This document shows positions 29,969 to 42,684 of a DNA stretch of 64,000 bases, piece by piece. The translations under genes were made by a program, and so were the position numbers. This DNA comes from Exophiala sp. HKRS030 (Eukaryota; Ascomycota; Eurotiomycetes; Chaetothyriales; Herpotrichiellaceae), in contig JAHWDD010000006.1 of assembly GCA_023897205.1 (NCBI GenBank), positions 1,178,001 to 1,242,000 of the forward strand, in the 5' to 3' direction. The notes beneath the pieces were generated by a model. It was given only the letters and a program-made list of their open reading frames with translations, was not told the DNA's origin and ran no database searches. Numbering within the stretch: the first letter of the stretch is position 1; every line of letters begins with the position of its first letter.

Positions 29969-32900
29969 AGTTGTGGCAAAAGTAAGCAATAGACCCTTGC
30001 AACCTGTGTAGGTTCATGCAGTTCTCATCTAGATACAGCTTTTTTTTTCCTTTGTCGAAATGTTCGTACAGTTGGCGGCAAAGTCAAGTGTTGTACAGAA
30101 GCCAGTAAAACAATAATGTGCCACAAAGGAACAGAAGACTTGGAGGAAGAGTAGTTCAGACCTTGGACCTGAAGTCGGAAATTAACACCAATATAAATAA
30201 GGCATCAAGGCATCGGACAATGAGGGTTCAAGATGGAATCATCATAGTCAGGTGGTGACCAGACAGGGTCAAGGAACTTGGGTAGCGAGTAGAAAAAGCG
30301 TCACGGGGTGTCAACTACCTGCTGGGATTGAAGGAAAAGCGTAGACGGCCCTCATCCGCGGGCCAGTCAATTCTGCCTCGCGATCGCGTTATTCATTGAA
30401 ACAGTATAGCTTGGGCCCTGGATACTGGACCAGCAAAGGGGCCAGAAGAACCGGGCATGAGGAGACCCCTCAACGGCAGAAGCAGAGGCGAGTAGGAAGT
30501 CATCCAAAGGGGGGGTGGTATGACCAGTCCGCTGGAATATCAATGCCCAAGAGAGAAGCTAGGGAAGACCTGCCGTCGTTGCCGTGTTAATTGACATGGT
30601 ATACGCAAAAGAGGAGACCCTGGAGGAAAAAGAAAAGTTATAGTCTTGTCGGTTGTAGTCGGGCAACAGGTCACAAGCAAAAGGGGTGGCTTAGACGAGA
30701 ACAGGAGGAGTTTCATACGAATAAAAAAGGGTCGATCGGCGAACACATGAGTTCTCAGGTATGTCGTACCAGATGTCGAGATCGGATATGCGAGCTTGAA
30801 TACGGGGCGGGGAGCTCTTCCGTGAGGGAAACGAAATCTCCTGGGACGGAGTGAAGCAAATGAAAAGAAGGGACGGAGAGTAACGAAGGAGAGAATGATG
30901 TTGGTCACATGTCGATATACGGGAATGAAGTTTCTCCGAATGCCAGGATTGGAGGAGGTACGAGTACGACAGCATCCAGTAGAAAACGCAGGTTGAGGAG
31001 AGAATGAACCTGAATGGCAGCCTCACTTTGCAGTTATGCCTTGTCTACCACCTACTTTGTACTGACTGATCCCCCCGTCTCCCCTGCAAAAACTCGACCC
31101 TGCATCGACCGGTGAGAGATTCTTTCCCGTCTTTCACTTGCTCTGGTCTTTATGTTGTTGTTCTTCTTCTTCTTCTTCACATCGTCATTGTCAACTCTTG
31201 GCCATCGTGCCTCTAACGTCGGAACCGAGAAGATACTTGTACTCCTCGCACATGCCCTTCTCGCTTGGACCGATCCCGATCCCGATTCTAGGCGACTCAT
31301 TCCGCCTTTGTACTCGTGTTATTCCGTTCAATCCCAAGTTGGTCAAGAAGGAACCAATTCAACCCACGTCACAGACTCCCAGCTGCTCGTGTTTGTACAA
31401 GCTCGACGACTACTGTAGGACAGTCATGCACAGTGGACAACAACTCCCCACTCAAACGTCTAGTCCAAAGAATTGCAGCGGCGTCGACCCAACACCAACG
31501 CCATCAGTGATGGAAGCTTCTCTCATCCTTCTAATGCAGGCGGGTCCCAGCGCTAGAACAACAAAAAGAAAACTAAGAGACTTTACAGTACTCGTCGCGA
31601 GAGCTACGGAGTACATCCACCCGGTTTCGTATTTTGTGCCCACAGCTGATGGCAGTTTGGTCCCAAATGTCGTGCTTCTGTGTGACACCTGACACTTTGA
31701 CGCCAACGTCGACAATCCCCGACTTTATTTTATCATTGATTGACGCTGGAACAAAACACACAACCCTGTCAAAATTGAACCTCTCACCCGCCGGTCGAGT
31801 CAGTTTTGACTCGTTGGGACAATACGGTATGAGTGCTGTACCTCCCCGACCCCGGGCAACTCTTTTTGTCCTTGGCTTCGGGTGTCAGCCCTAATTCGAC
31901 CTTGTCGCCCGTGACCGGCTATCGAACCCTCCCCGCCTTTTTGTGAACATTTTCGTCATCGTGCAGAACGTCTTGCTTGGACTTGCCGCAAAGCGCAAAG
32001 GAAGTTTCTTGGTTGGAAATCATGATCCCCTCTCCCCACCAGCCACCGAAGGCGCATCATTGATCACTGTTCCTTGATCCTTGATCCTTGATCCGACACC
32101 ATCCTTGAACAGCCGACGCCGTATCAAGTCACTCTTCTCTCTCCCACAGGCTATCCCCTTCCGCTGATAAGCTATCTTTTCGGCACCCTCCGACGGTTGA
32201 TCACCTTCTGGAAGGAATCTTTAGACATGTGAGAGGCCACCGCTCGCGCCATGCTCTCACGCGGTCTTTTCATTCGATCAGATAGCCCGAGCCTCCATCC
32301 ACCGCATGTTTTCCAACGACTTTTTGGATGGCGGGAGTTCGACCAAGCCGGCATTAGTTTTTGGCCGCTTGAACACCCCCCCTGTCGAACAATGACTGTG
32401 TTGTGACCAACTCGTACTAGGACCTGCGCCTTTGCCTGATCCCGATGCTAGCACTCGACCTGTCCTCGGGTTTGTCGGCCCTAGCTGCATGAAACTTCGG
32501 GTCAGCATCATACCTAGCTATTGTGTGTCCAAATGATGATGTTGCCGGCTGTAAAGTCAAGTTTGTGTCTTTGTTGGTCAATTTTCCACCGGATCTTCCT
32601 GGTCAGAGTGGTGCTTGGGGTGGCTGTCTTCTCCATGATCACCATTGGCCTTTAACAGTAGTTACTTGTACGGAGAGTAGATCAAGGATTCATCGCGCCC
32701 GTCTCGTCACATGTTGACGCATGCAACTTCGACATTTCACGAGTGACGGTCACAGATGCCATCGACCATCTTCCTTCCTTTATGGTCAGTTCGAGACGAG
32801 AGCGAGAAGAGCGACAGTGTGGCTACTGTAGCAGCCGATAGGGGAATCCTTCCGTGCCACTATACTCGTTGGATATTGAGCCTAGGCATACATGCATCTG

Positions 32901-34283
32901 CATATCAAACGTCCCATCATGTCCATCCCCGTTTTTGGGGTTCCAGGAACCAAATGATCTTTCACGAACCAATGCTCGTCCAGAGGGCGAGAGGTGTTAG
33001 GGGGGAAGGAGTACCACTGTACCTTTTCTTTTTTTCCCCCCCATTCGAGTCCTACCGTACGGAGTTACACTTGCTTGGCTGGGTAAAGCGATCAATCAAC
33101 AATCCCCCGAGTCCACCATGTTTCCAGAGATTTCCAAGTCGAATCGATTGGCGATCCAAAGAAGATTTTTTTTTTGTGTGTGAAACAAGAGCCAAAACCA
33201 AACCTGGCATCTCACTTTTCCCGTCTCCATCTCCGGTCTACACACGTCCATCTTTGGTCGTCGTTGTGTGATGTACGGTACCACAAAGTTGAGGGGAAAA
33301 TGTACTTTTGTACGTTACACACACACGGGGATTCCTCGTCGGCGGCCGTTTTGAAGGCGGACGTGCTTTTGTGGACGGGTGGACCATGGTAAAGTGAGTG
33401 ACAAGCGACAAGATGCGTTCCAGGACAACACACGGTACTTTTGAGTCAACTGAGGCAATTGGGATCCAAAAATCGACAACTTTGGCTGAGAAGGGAATGG
33501 AAGTGAGAAGTGTACGGTACAATACAACCCCAGAACCGAAAACCAGAGCCCCTTGTTCCTGATCCTTCAATCCTTTTCCCACCCTTTTCATACCTTTCGT
33601 TTTCACTCGAAACCCCCCCCGCCACACAGGTTGGAATCCAGGACTGCTCATGGAGTAACGAGTTAGTACGAGGAGGGAACTTGACACGTTTTTGCAATCC
33701 CCCTGGCCAACACCCTGTCCCAACTGACCATGTCCCTGCATCGCTCGGTGTCCACCCAAGGAAGGAGTGAAAGGGGGACCCACAGGTCACAAGTGCTGAA
33801 CAAGGGACAAGGGGGGGCGGGAGGGCAAAAGGCCTACACCGCCTGGACAAGAGTGCAGTAGATCATACACTATAGACCACGTAGAGGAGCGATCTGAGTT
33901 GTATAGAAGAAACAAGACCGAGATAAAGAAGATGAGTAGAAATGGTAAAACGTAATAATATGCTATAGTATACTACTTTTTTACCTCGCAAGTCATTCAC
34001 ATCACGGAGATGGGTATCATCATAAAAGTGAAAAATACTCCGTATATGAATAATAAATCATCTTCCATCCCTTCGTACGAGTAACCCACCATCGTAAGTG
34101 ACATTTCAATACCCATCATAAAGCTGCTCATGCTGTAGCCCGTAACCTGTATTCCGTAGTCATGCTGTGCCGTCATTTGCTTCGCAGGAGAGAATGGCCT
34201 GGCTTGTGTGCCATAACCAATGGTTTTTAACGTTCAATGCCATGCTCAAACAGACATTCCAAGCCCACCGCGTCTCGGTCTGA
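29969..34283. other. 4.3-kb gene-poor region downstream of the XprG-like gene
   Basis: I find no gene with a recognisable domain or a splice-compatible model. ORFs up to about 180 codons (for example 31138-31692, 32756-33271, 33238-33783) have biased compositions caused by C/T or G/A tracts. Recognisable items are (TTC)n at about 31157-31178, the nonamer TACGGAGTA at 31605-31613, the heptamer repeat at 32074-32094, and TACTCCGTA at 34036-34044. It may hold the promoter of the Cys-rich gene, a non-coding RNA, or a lineage-specific gene I cannot see. Confidence 0.5.
32074..32094 (+). repeat. Three tandem copies of TTGATCC
   Basis: Perfect 7-bp units at 32074-32080, 32081-32087 and 32088-32094, within a gene-free stretch. 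Another TTGATCA-like word lies just upstream (about 32060). Confidence 0.9.
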
Positions 34284-36250
34284 TCAAACAACCTCTGAGA
34301 AATATCTCTTACTCGTATGTCGTCCTGGACTCCTTGGGTCGGGCGGTAATGGACCGCTATGATGAACGACATGGGGTCTAAATACCGCATCGACAGGAGG
34401 CATCCAGTCATCCAGACCGAGAGGAAAGTATTCGTATAATTGATCCGCGCTCTCTCCTTCATTGTTGTGAAAGGATAGAGACTTGGTCGGGCCGAGTTCG
34501 GGTCTCTGTACCCCTTGGTGATGAAGAGAACCCTGCTGTTGAGCCATGATTTGTTGAGCGTTGTTGTTGAGCGCGGGTGGCATAGATTGCTGTTGCTGGG
34601 CTGTTGAATTCGGCACGCTCGTCACGCTGACCTGATGGGCGTGCATTCGAGGTCTCGCATGTGAATGGTGTGGATGCTGGAGGTGTGCAGGTGGAGTTGT
34701 ACCGGCCCCATGCTTATTCACAAGTGATGGGCTAGGATTGCTGGTAGGAGGACGGCTAGAGTGTCTCGAACCAGGCTGATGATGGTATGGACTACTTCCC
34801 CCGTTGCCACCTTCGTCATCGCTTCCAAAGTGTAAACTCATCGCACCGGAACCTCCAGCACCCATGTCTGGAGTGAAGGTGAATGGGAACGTGCCTGGAG
34901 TGCCTAGTTCGGGTGTGCTGTCGTGCGAAAAGGTGGGCATGAGCGGCGGGTTCATAGAAGCCGTATATGGTGTGGGAAGGGGCTCCGAGGGAGGCATCTG
35001 CGACATCCAGTTTCCGGTGTCGAGTTCGGGAGTGGGCTTGAAGTCTGATGTGTTGGTGTTGTCGTAGCCTACGGTAGAAGAAGCTTGCATGTCATTGGGA
35101 GGCGTCTTGATTTTTGGTGCCGACGTCACTTGTGGTACCGAGGTCTGGCTGGTGCCTGCCCTTGAGGCGGAGGGGAGATGTTTTCGTGCTGTCGAGCTAC
35201 TGCTCAAGGGTAGATCTTTTCGTGCAGCAAAGTTTCGAGGACTTCGGCCACGTACAATGACGGCGCCGGAGTGCGATTCGGCGATGGGGATTTTGCTGCC
35301 CGTTGATAAAGAGGCCATAATCTTCAAGTGTAGCGTGAAATGTTGCTGGAGTTCCTTCCGACGGCCGTTGTTGGCAGTGGCTATTCTGAACTGCAGTCTT
35401 TTCCACTGGATGGGAAATGTGGTGAAGTCGGTGTCGAGGTCCTGGCCGGACATCTTGTCCAGGGGTATCGTAGGCGGTTCCTTTTCGACCTTGTCTTCGG
35501 GTTTGGGGGCCTCGCCGCTAGCGGGAGTCTTCCAGGGCACAGAGATGATCTTAACTGGGTTGCCCTCGACTGATTCGGTGGCTGACACGGACAGTTCAAG
35601 TTCGTAGATGGGTATTCGGGACCCGTCATCGGTGAAGACATATCGAAGATTTCTGGGGAGAGTGACGTTGCCAGTGATTTGGAAGAGGTTTCTTCGGTAA
35701 CATGTGAGTTCAGGCGGAGGGGGTGGTGCGTCTGGTGTAGCAGGCCATTGGGACTCCGCAAGGAAGAACATCCCATGTAGCTGGGCGTTGATATTTACAG
35801 AAGACCGCCGGAACGAGTCGTCTAGGAGGGTGAAGTTATACTGTGGCATGGAGAAACTGAGGTACTTGCTGTCGCGGTCGATCGAGGGACTCTCGGCCAC
35901 ACCTTCTTGAGGCACTTGGTCAAACTGGGACATCGTACTCTCTGCGAATGGATCGTCATAGCCTGAGGAAAAGCGCTTGAGTAGAGCGGGATGCTGCATG
36001 TTCGAAGATGGAGCAAAGTTCATATCATCACCACTGTCAATGGATTAGCACTCAAGCACTGAAACGGCAAATCCGAAACTGCCTACCTCATATATGGCTC
36101 CGAGTCGAAGTTGGAGTATTGATCTTGCAGGTCCATCACAGATGGTACACTCATATAGTCGAGATTCTGGAGGTTGCCGTCCGCGAACGGCATGGGACTG
36201 TGTAGGTAAGGCATTGCGAGAGGATCAAAGCCGTCCATAGTCACGGCCAT
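34284..36250 (-). CDS. xprG: NDT80/PhoG-family transcription factor, VIB-1/XprG type
   Basis: Exon 1 36087-36250 (54 codons plus two bases), intron 36034-36086 (53 nt, GTAGGC...GACAG), exon 2 34284-36033; 637 residues starting MAVTMDGFDPLAMPYLHSP. The NDT80-like DNA-binding domain spans about residues 110-335: INAQLHGMFFLAES, CYRRNLFQITGNVTLPRN, ELSVSATESVEGN, KRLQFRIATANNGRRKELQQ and GAVIVRGRSPRNFAARKD. The C-terminal half is Pro/Ser/Gln/His-rich, ending in LGLDDWMPPVDAV and SKRYFSEVV. VIB-1/XprG proteins control extracellular protease production, starvation response, carbon signalling and heterokaryon-incompatibility death. The related NDT80-family proteins RON1 and Rep1 control GlcNAc catabolism. 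Two GlcNAc-type genes lie upstream, so a RON1/Rep1-like role must be considered, although the sequence reads as XprG. Confidence 0.88.
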
Positions 36251-39200
36251 GGAACTAGGTTGGGTGTTTTAGGGAGAGAGGAATCGAGGTGCGCGCACAC
36301 GAGCGAAGAGAGGTTTGCTGGATGGGGATATGCAACGGGTTATCGGGAAGAGGTAGGGATTCCCGTCTGCATTCTCAAGAGCAATAAGAATCTGCTCGAG
36401 AGACCGGCGCCACTGCTGGAAGAATCTGAAGAAAATTGGAATATCGATGACCCGGTCCAGTGGGTGGTTATTCAGCAGCTTGAGCGGCGAGAGCTGGAGT
36501 GAATCCCTTTGGTGTGGACGGAGGCGAAGTTGAAGGTATACGCACACACTCACACGCACTCAGAGAAAGAATAACGGCGCAGTCTAGACGACTCTTGGCC
36601 CAGAACACAGAGTACTGTCAGATGGAATATACCGAAGCGGCAAAGGGGATTGACGTCGACAGCAGGTGAGAGAAGTGAGTCGTACGTGTAAAGGTCGTCG
36701 ATAAATTGGAAAAAAAGAGGCGGGACCCAACAATGGTGTGGGACAAAAAGGAATATAGTGCCCGTAAAGGATCTGACAGGTATATAGACTGAAAAGGGCC
36801 CATGCGCCAGAGGACAGCGTCAGTGGCAGACAGTAGCGAAGGTCTGTGTGTTCTCGGTGGCCAGTCGTAATGTCAAATGGCCGGAGTTTGCGATCGAGAC
36901 AAAGATGCACTTTGACCAGGTTGACGGCGGCGGAAGTGAAAGTGGATTGAGGGAATCTTTTAGTCTCCTAAGCTTTACCAGGACCCAAGCCTAGGTTAGC
37001 CGATTTAGCCAGACAATGTCAGGGCCAGTGAGCGGGCAGACTCAACGCCGGTGGCTGGGTTTCTCAGGACCTGTACGAGGGAGTGCGGAAGAGGATGAGA
37101 GGGAGAAGAGAGGAGATGATGGAGGGGAGGGGCAACACCGGCAGCAGCAGGGGAAGGCGCAGGAGGGGGGAGAGAGGCCCTCATTACCCGTAGTAGGGAG
37201 TACAATAGGTTGAATGGCCACTGGACGGATGGGCCACTGGCTGCCACTTAGGCGGCTTATTGACTGCGGTAGAAGGCATCAAGTGGCCTTCTAGAAGGAA
37301 ACGGGGCATGCAGTGCGCCGGGAGAGACAAGACTTCCGACTAAGCCAGGCATTCCCCGTCGCCTCTCCTGCAACCTGCGAGAGCTTGCATTTGCACGCTT
37401 CAACACACTAGCCACCTTTTGTCGAGTTAACTGTAAAGTACGGAATAGAAATGTCTCGGTCAGTTGACACCATCACACATTTCATTCCATGGTACGGAAT
37501 TTCCCTAGTCTTTTGGCCCCAAAAAAGACACTCAAACGAGCTCCTGTACTTCCCTAGGTCAGGTAGTACCTACCAACGGAGTACATACAGTAGTAGTGTC
37601 GATGCCATCGATGCCACCAAATGCCACTACCTTAGGAAGACACCCGTACTCATGAGTACTCGTACACACCAAACATGCAGTTCACATGCGAATAAGACCA
37701 TCCCCCTCGACTGCCTGGGTAAACACATCACTCCCTCAATCTCCTCAAGGATCAGTACACTCAGGGGGCGACCTCGGGGGCTTTCCTCTTCAGCCTCTTC
37801 AGCCGTGCCCACATGCTCACTCAACCACACACGAAACAAAAGAACCACCAATCTCAGGGCTCCAGAGGTGTGTGAGCAAGGAAATCCATGACCCTGACAG
37901 ACAGGCGGCGGGCATTTGCAGTCTTTCATGCCGAGGTTTGAGTTAGCCATTGGACTTGCATCTTTACTTACCTCTCTCTAGCTACTCCGTACACCGAAGG
38001 CCTTGCTGGGAAAAGGCTCGTTAGCCTCGTAGCGCTGCCCGTCAGTTCGATGATAGAAGTTCCCACCCGGAACACCCACCCAGTCAGTGTGCACAAAGGC
38101 CTGTTCCAACGAAGCTAGACTAGCACGCCTGCTGGTGATCCCGCCTGTGTCTCATCAAAATCCAAGAGCGTTGATCATCGCTACGCCCGACACGGCCTGA
38201 CATGCATAATTATAGCTTTTTGTTGGAAAGCGCGTGCGCTTGCCCATTGAGGACAAGCTCGACCTGCACGCTTCGACGGAACACGAATGAATCACATCAT
38301 GGTGCACCACCCATTCACCTCTCGTATCGTAATCGACCATCTGCCAGCACCCAATCGTTCACATAACCATCATTTCTTGTGCTACCGGGCCTGCTGACCC
38401 CCTTTGAAAAGCTGTCACAGGTCAGGTCGTCGGTCGTACAGTGCGAGGCCTGGAGAACAGAAAGAGAGGAAAACGAGAGAAAGAGGGAGAGAGAGAAAAA
38501 ACGCAGTAGAGGCGAAACGAAATCGGTGAAGCCGGTGGGCGGACGCCATCCAGGTACCAGATGCGTGGTGGCGGTCAGATCGCATGTGCCTCGATGATTG
38601 CGCCAGTGAACATTACCCCGAACGGCTCACCTCTGAGCGAGAGAGAATACAGGAAACGAGGCACACGGTAATACTAGAATCAGCCCACCGCGACTTCTTG
38701 GTGGAGTAAGACAACCGAATTGCTGTACGAGTTTCTCTCTATCCGATATTCCGCAATGCCTCGACGGGCTGCTGCTGGGCGTAAACTTATTTTCTGATCT
38801 TGCGAGCTAGCGACGCACACATTATTGAACCAGAAATTGATTTCCCATTCACCGTCATTCTGTCATTATTCTCCCGGGTGCCATGACCACCAGGCGACAC
38901 AGGCGTGTCAGAGGGAGAAAAGCTGAAAAAGCTCGCGCCTCGCCCGATTGACCAAGGAAGGTTGCCTCCGAACTTCCGCTTCCCCTAATTGGGCTAGTCT
39001 TGCTCATTATTACACTAACCTGTTCAAGGCTATCCAATTATTGGCCTCCAGCCCCCAATTTCAAGCCCGTCATTCATCTCTTTTCCCCTGCTCGCTGCCT
39101 CCTTCAGCTTACCCTTCTCGGCTTTCCAGGGCGATCGGTTCGGTCCATTAAAATCCGCCGCTCTGTGCGGCGACCGCTATTCATAATTCCCTCTACCGCG

Positions 39201-39696
39201 CTGTTTGACATGTCTCTTGCGTAGAGATATGCCAATATATCAGATGTGAGCTTCATCCTCAGCTGGCCCTGCGGCTAGAAGCGGCTGGACATGACTGGAC
39301 CCTGCAGCACTCTCCATGACGCACTCGGTGGCCTCGATCACACAGCTCTCACGGAACGTACTGTTCCGAATTCTCAACTTCTTAGATCCCTGTGGCACAA
39401 ATGGTCACGTGTATATTTGAGAGGGGTATTGCGAGTCCGGCATCGTTCGACCCAGAGGTATCCCGGTTCCGATGCACGAGTCATTATTCAGAACCACATT
39501 CATGTTGTTCAGGGTCTTTGTTCAGGGTCTTTGTTGGCCCATGTTGGTTGGCTCCATAGTCGGCGTGCTGTTTGGATTTGTCCTTTTGTGCCCAGGACGA
39601 TGAGTTGGACCTGCATCTGACAGTACGAGTGATTGAGGAAGGAGACCCATGGACGAGACTGTGTTGTACAGATATAGTATATTGGACGTACGCAAA
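36251..39696. promoter_or_regulatory. 3.4-kb gene-free upstream region of the XprG-like gene
   Basis: No gene seen. GA-rich tracts at 37075-37180 and 38455-38520, a TACTCCGTA nonamer at 37983-37991 and a duplicated TTCAGGGTCTTTGTT at about 39507-39532 are visible. Long upstream regions and long leaders are common for fungal master regulators, so this may be an extended promoter, possibly with 5' UTR introns. Part is the 3' side of the GH3-GNAT gene. Confidence 0.5.
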
Positions 39697-42684
39697 TTAG
39701 GTTCCAGGCATCATCGTCCAGTGCATGGGTTCGCTGGACACCTCATCGAAGCTATTCGCAGTAGTGAAGCCCAATGCCTTGAGACCATCGGCGGTCGCGT
39801 CCTCTCGTATCTGTAGCTGGTCAGCACATAGCAGTCTCGCTTCGAGTGAAAGACTCACATAGTCCAGGAGAACAGACCTCAGGCCCTGTTTCTTGAATTG
39901 TTTGATGCCCAACAGAACAAGACCCTGGAATAGAGATTTCCTGTCGCCAGACATGGTTGAAATGACCGGAGACGATATGCAAGCCACCCCAGGCTGTTTG
40001 TACACCGACGGAATGTACTTTGCTATCTGCGACTCTGATCGACACACCAGGATAGATCCTAATATCGACTGATCTGTCGTTTTCTTGGCTCGAATGATGC
40101 CGCAACCCTCTTTGTTGCTCATTGCCGTTTGATAGATCCCTCGAACATCGTTCCTGGCACATCTTTTGAGATGCTCCATCATAACATCGTTGTATTCGTT
40201 GCCATAAACGAGATCAAATTTAACGTCAGGATTGGCCAATTTCTGACCGAGTCCTTCTGGTACTGACCATATCGAGAGATCGCGTATCATCATGGTGGCG
40301 ACTGAGCTTGAAAGGGATGTGTTCCAGCCCAACTTCGCGAACCATTGCCGTAGTTTCTTGTACTCAATAGAACCAAGTTTAGGTATGCCCAGAAACACGT
40401 GCGGAAACCTGACCCCCAACTGAAATTTGGCGGCGCCTTTCTTCTGCAGGAGAGCTCGGATCGCACGGTCATGTAGTGAATGACCAATCGACAGTTGGCG
40501 GCGAGCAGGATCAACAATGATGGCTCCAACATGTCCGACACCGCTACTCTTCGAGTAATATGTTGTGCAGAATCCAAAGAGCTCCTTGGTGCTGCTGTTC
40601 CGGACCACGAAATGGGCTTCTTCGACATCTGGATCTCGAAGCAGGAAAGTGCCACTGTGGATGTTCTTGAGCAGCACGGCCTGCGCTGACGAGTCGTTCT
40701 GACACTGGGCGATTAAAACGTCGAGCGCGGCAGAGTCCCGGTCCTCGCTGAAGCTTTCTACAAGCCACTGCTGCCAGTTCTGACTCGTTTGTAGTTTCTG
40801 GCTGGACGATCCGGGTAGTACTCCCGTCGGGTTGAGTTCCCCGTAAAGGACTTGCACGAGGGCACGAAGGGCGGTCTCAGTAAAGTCATAGGTGCAAACA
40901 TACGTCCCTATCGAAGGGTCTGCCGCAAAATCAAAAGGAGAGCTGACCGCAACCACCACACAGGGTTTCTGCTTGGGCCTTCCATCTGGTCCCACGGCCA
41001 GCTTGCACAGCATTGAGATGTGTTTCGCAAATGCATTTTGGTACATGTTCCTACCAGCATCTGCAGTAACAACAATCACCCCTTGCGCGCGGTTGAGCAG
41101 GTTTTCGTGGAGAGGCCTGACACCGTTTGCTGTGTATGAGGTGTGAGACATCTTTCCATTCCGATGTCTGGCTAACGACCGACCAAGTTCTCGGAACACT
41201 TGCTCGCCACTCATGACTGAGGTGTTGGCATCGACACTGGGGCTCCGACCCAACAATGGTACAGAAGACACATCATGTTGCATTTGGTGGAATATAGCAG
41301 ATGCTGGAAGTGGTTTGACCAATGGCGTCAACAGGAGCAGTTCTTCTTCAGCTTTGACCACCCTTGAGAGCGGCAAAAAATGTTTCTGGTCTCGGACGAC
41401 TGTGATTGACTTGTTGTATGCTGTGGTCGACAGACTGGTGTGAAGCGGCTGTAGCCGTGCAAGATTTTCAATTCCAGGCGGTGAGAAAGCCTTTTCCCAC
41501 GACGTGTATTTCGCCTTCATGTTGAGAATTCTTTGCACTGATTCTTGCACTCGATGTCTTTCGATCATACCATTGTCCAAACCAGCCTTTAGGCCATTGA
41601 TAGCGTCTTCCTGAACTGACATGCTTCTGCAGGTGAGAATCAAGTCGCAGCCGGCCTGGAATGCCATGACGGTACCGCCACTGATCCCTATATTGCGACT
41701 GAGTGCTTCCATCTCCAAGCATTCTGAAACCACCACTCCTTCGAACCGCATTTCATGGCGCAGTAGATCACGCACAATTTGCTCAGAGAGACAGGCATGC
41801 ATGACATTGAGCAGTGAAGAAGTCATCGCAACACCTCCTACCATCATCGAATCAAGGCCTTGTGCAATTGCATTTCGAAAAGGGACAAGGGCACTTTGAC
41901 TCATGTTCTCAAGCGATTCGGTGATAGTAGGCACATCGTCCGGGACGCCAAAGAATTCGAGATTACCATACGAAGGAAAATGCTTTCCACACGTGGCAAC
42001 TCCGCCTTCTTGATACCCTCGAATACACTCAACACCGTAAGCAGACACCTCGTGTGGGTCGTCTCCGAGTGAACGAACACCAAGAGGCTGATTTCTAGCG
42101 TTAGTCAAAACGTCGAGTACAGGACCCAAGATCCAATTGATGCCGCACGAGTTTAACTCTTGAGCAGTTGCGCGTGCGATTTCTTTGGCCAGCTTCTTGG
42201 ACCCCGAAGCGGCGATACCCATAGCGCTGGGAAATTGACGGATATACACCTCATCGTAGAGACTGTTAACGCCGCCATTCTCTTGATCCAGCGCAATGAG
42301 AAGGGGAACGGGGTGACCAGAGCGACGGGCAAGGGTCTGCAATTCAAGCACAAGCTGAGTAGCCTGTTCGGCAGCTGTTTGCGGTTCCAATGTCAGTCAA
42401 CAAACACACGATTTCAACGAAGCAAGCATATAGCATCAGGTTATAAGGGGTAGCACATTTGAGGTTTTGAGCCTTGAGAAGAATCGAGCCTACGTGATAC
42501 TTCTCGATCAAGGTCCGGACTTGGTCAGTGACAGAAGTGCCATCAAAGCCCATCATGAACAATTGGCCGAGTTGCCTGGAATATATAGATCAGCTTGTGG
42601 ATTTCACGGCAACTGTGATGACGGCATGTTCGGTACATACCTCGATTCATCCCACAGGGGTGGTACATCCCCGTTCGTGGCCAT
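39697..42684 (-). CDS. NGS1: GH3 N-acetylglucosaminidase-like / GNAT fusion (Ngs1/Nag3 type GlcNAc sensor)
   Basis: Exons 42641-42684, 42457-42575 and 39697-42374. Introns are 65 nt (GTATGT...TCCAG) and 82 nt (unusual GTGCTA donor, CTGAC branch, AACAG acceptor). Product 946 residues, starting MATNGDVPPLWDESRQLGQL. GH3 domain about 15-580: LIALDQENGGVN, KHFPSYGN (185-192), VVVSECLEMEAL (about 269-280) and ELNPTGVLPGS. The canonical GH3 motifs KHFPGHG.x.DSH and SDDLxM are altered. A GNAT domain follows (about 610-720; VGAIIVDPARRQLSIGHSLH) and a second GNAT-like segment occupies about 760-940. In Candida albicans Ngs1, this architecture senses GlcNAc and acetylates histones at GlcNAc genes, recruited by the NDT80-family protein Rep1. 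Divergent from GlcN-6-P deaminase. Confidence 0.9.

Noticed and set aside
32756..33271. 171-codon plus-strand ORF in the gene-poor region
   Set aside because: Low-complexity C/T and T tracts create it; no domain, no introns and no partner exons.
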